A DNA stretch of 64,000 bases. Origin: Pseudomonas marginalis (GTDB lineage Bacteria; Pseudomonadota; Gammaproteobacteria; Pseudomonadales; Pseudomonadaceae). Both the position numbers and the translations under genes were made by a program. The notes under the pieces were generated by a model. The model was not told where the DNA came from. It did no database searches and saw nothing but the letters and a program-made list of their open reading frames with translations. Of this stretch, positions 63,321 to 64,000 are shown piece by piece (position 1 is the stretch's first letter; the number at the start of each line of letters is the position of its first letter). Location: positions 3,845,501 through 3,909,500 of the forward strand of contig NZ_VTFG01000001.1 of assembly GCF_008692035.1 (NCBI RefSeq). The letters run 5' to 3'.

Positions 63321-63378
63321 AATCGACTACTTTTTAATCTACTTTCGGCGCACAACCCGCCATTAGAGGAAGCTTTCC

Positions 63379-63951
63379 GTGGAAGCACTGCACAAGAAAA
63401 TTCGCGAAGAAGGCATCGTGCTTTCCGATCAGGTACTCAAGGTCGACGCCTTTCTGAATCACCAGATCGACCCGGCCCTGATGAAACTGATCGGCGACGA
63501 ATTCGCCGCGCTGTTCAAGGATTCGGGCATCACCAAGATCGTCACCATTGAAGCGTCGGGCATCGCACCGGCGATCATGACGGGCCTGAACCTGGGCGTG
63601 CCGGTAATTTTCGCCCGCAAGCAGCAGTCCCTGACCCTGACCGAAAACCTGCTGTCGGCGACGGTGTATTCCTTCACCAAGAAAGTCGAAAGCACCGTGG
63701 CGATCTCGCCGCGTCACCTGACCAGCAGCGACCGCGTACTGGTGATCGATGACTTCCTGGCCAACGGCAAGGCATCCCAGGCGCTGATTTCGATCATCAA
63801 GCAGGCCGGTGCGACCGTTGCCGGCTTGGGGATTGTGATCGAGAAGTCGTTCCAGGGTGGTCGTGCGGAGTTGGATGCGCAGGGTTATCGGGTCGAGTCG
63901 CTGGCGCGGGTGAAGTCGCTGGAAGGTGGCGTGGTTACCTTCATCGAGTAA
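63379..63951 (+). CDS. xpt: Xanthine phosphoribosyltransferase
   Basis: 190-residue enzyme that salvages xanthine to XMP. The PRPP-binding motif VLVIDDFLANGKA is near 126-138, and the family N-terminus EALHKKIREEGIVLSDQVLKVDAFLNHQIDP is standard for the Xpt of Bacillus and Pseudomonas type. The start codon is GTG 63379, with GAGGAAG 9 bases upstream. No guanine/xanthine riboswitch is visible in the short gap behind rep. Confidence 0.94.
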   Translation: MEALHKKIREEGIVLSDQVLKVDAFLNHQIDPALMKLIGDEFAALFKDSGITKIVTIEASGIAPAIMTGLNLGVPVIFARKQQSLTLTENLLSATVYSFTKKVESTVAISPRHLTSSDRVLVIDDFLANGKASQALISIIKQAGATVAGLGIVIEKSFQGGRAELDAQGYRVESLARVKSLEGGVVTFIE

Positions 63952-63973
63952 TCGTTGCCTGCACGCGGTTAAA

Positions 63974-64000
63974 CATGTGGGAGAGGGCTTGCCCCTCCCA
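63974..64000. repeat. REP element cut by the window edge
   Basis: ATGTGGGAGAGGGCTTGCCC begins a REP arm downstream of xpt. It differs from the group I core by one base (A in place of G). GCCCCTCCCA follows within the first arm region and may close a short hairpin; the rest lies outside the window. Confidence 0.75.

Overview
This is a chromosomal window from a Pseudomonas of the fluorescens group. Gene content and order follow the P. aeruginosa rho-trxA-ppx-ppk-hemB ... algP-algQ-dsbH-hemY-X-D-C-algR-argH ... cyaA-rnk-cyaY-lptM-lysA-dapF-xerC ... sutA-amtB-glnK-ubiK-comM ... proE-rep-xpt backbone. Several intergenic hairpins carry the 16-mer GTGGGAGGGGGCTTGC, the group I REP core described in P. 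fluorescens SBW25. I see no rRNA, tRNA, CRISPR array, insertion sequence, prophage or integrase in the window.

Region 1 (1-11.2 kb): the 5' part of rho and trxA, then a block that I recall as absent from P. aeruginosa PAO1, where trxA and ppx are adjacent. The block has a GntR/FadR-type regulator divergent from a four-gene polar amino-acid ABC transporter. It also has a five-gene chaperone-usher fimbrial operon on the minus strand: two DUF1120 pilins, chaperone, usher and a last small subunit. Each pilin gene is followed by an intercistronic hairpin. Region 2 (11.2-25 kb): convergent ppx/ppk (polyphosphate), hemB, a DedA membrane protein, a di-iron membrane hydroxylase that resembles alkylglycerol monooxygenase, elbB, yaiI, a cytochrome c/FTR1 iron permease, and a four-gene envelope operon (COG3014 lipoprotein, YcfL-like, LpoB-like, CsgG/LpoB-like).

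Region 3 (25-40 kb): LysE exporter, small MscS channel, ABC-F ATPase, algP with its KPAA repeats, an FKBP isomerase, algQ, dsbH, hemYXDC, algR and argH. The sensor kinase gene algZ/fimS that lies between algR and argH in P. aeruginosa is missing here, and the AlgR receiver has Ala where the switch Thr/Ser is expected. Region 4 (40-54.7 kb): adenylate cyclase, rnk, frataxin cyaY, the small lipoprotein lptM, the lysine-branch genes lysA and dapF with DUF484, xerC and yigB in one operon, then sutA, yjbQ, amtB/glnK, ubiK and comM. Region 5 (54.7-64 kb): a chemoreceptor, a LysR regulator divergent from a MATE exporter, the c-di-GMP enzyme proE, the rep helicase and xpt.

Most of the window is ordinary core genome. 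The parts most worth attention are the LpoB/CsgG-like operon, the orphan AlgR, the AGMO-like hydroxylase, the accessory fimbrial operon with its paired hairpins, and the REP/REPIN hairpins that sit almost only between convergent genes.
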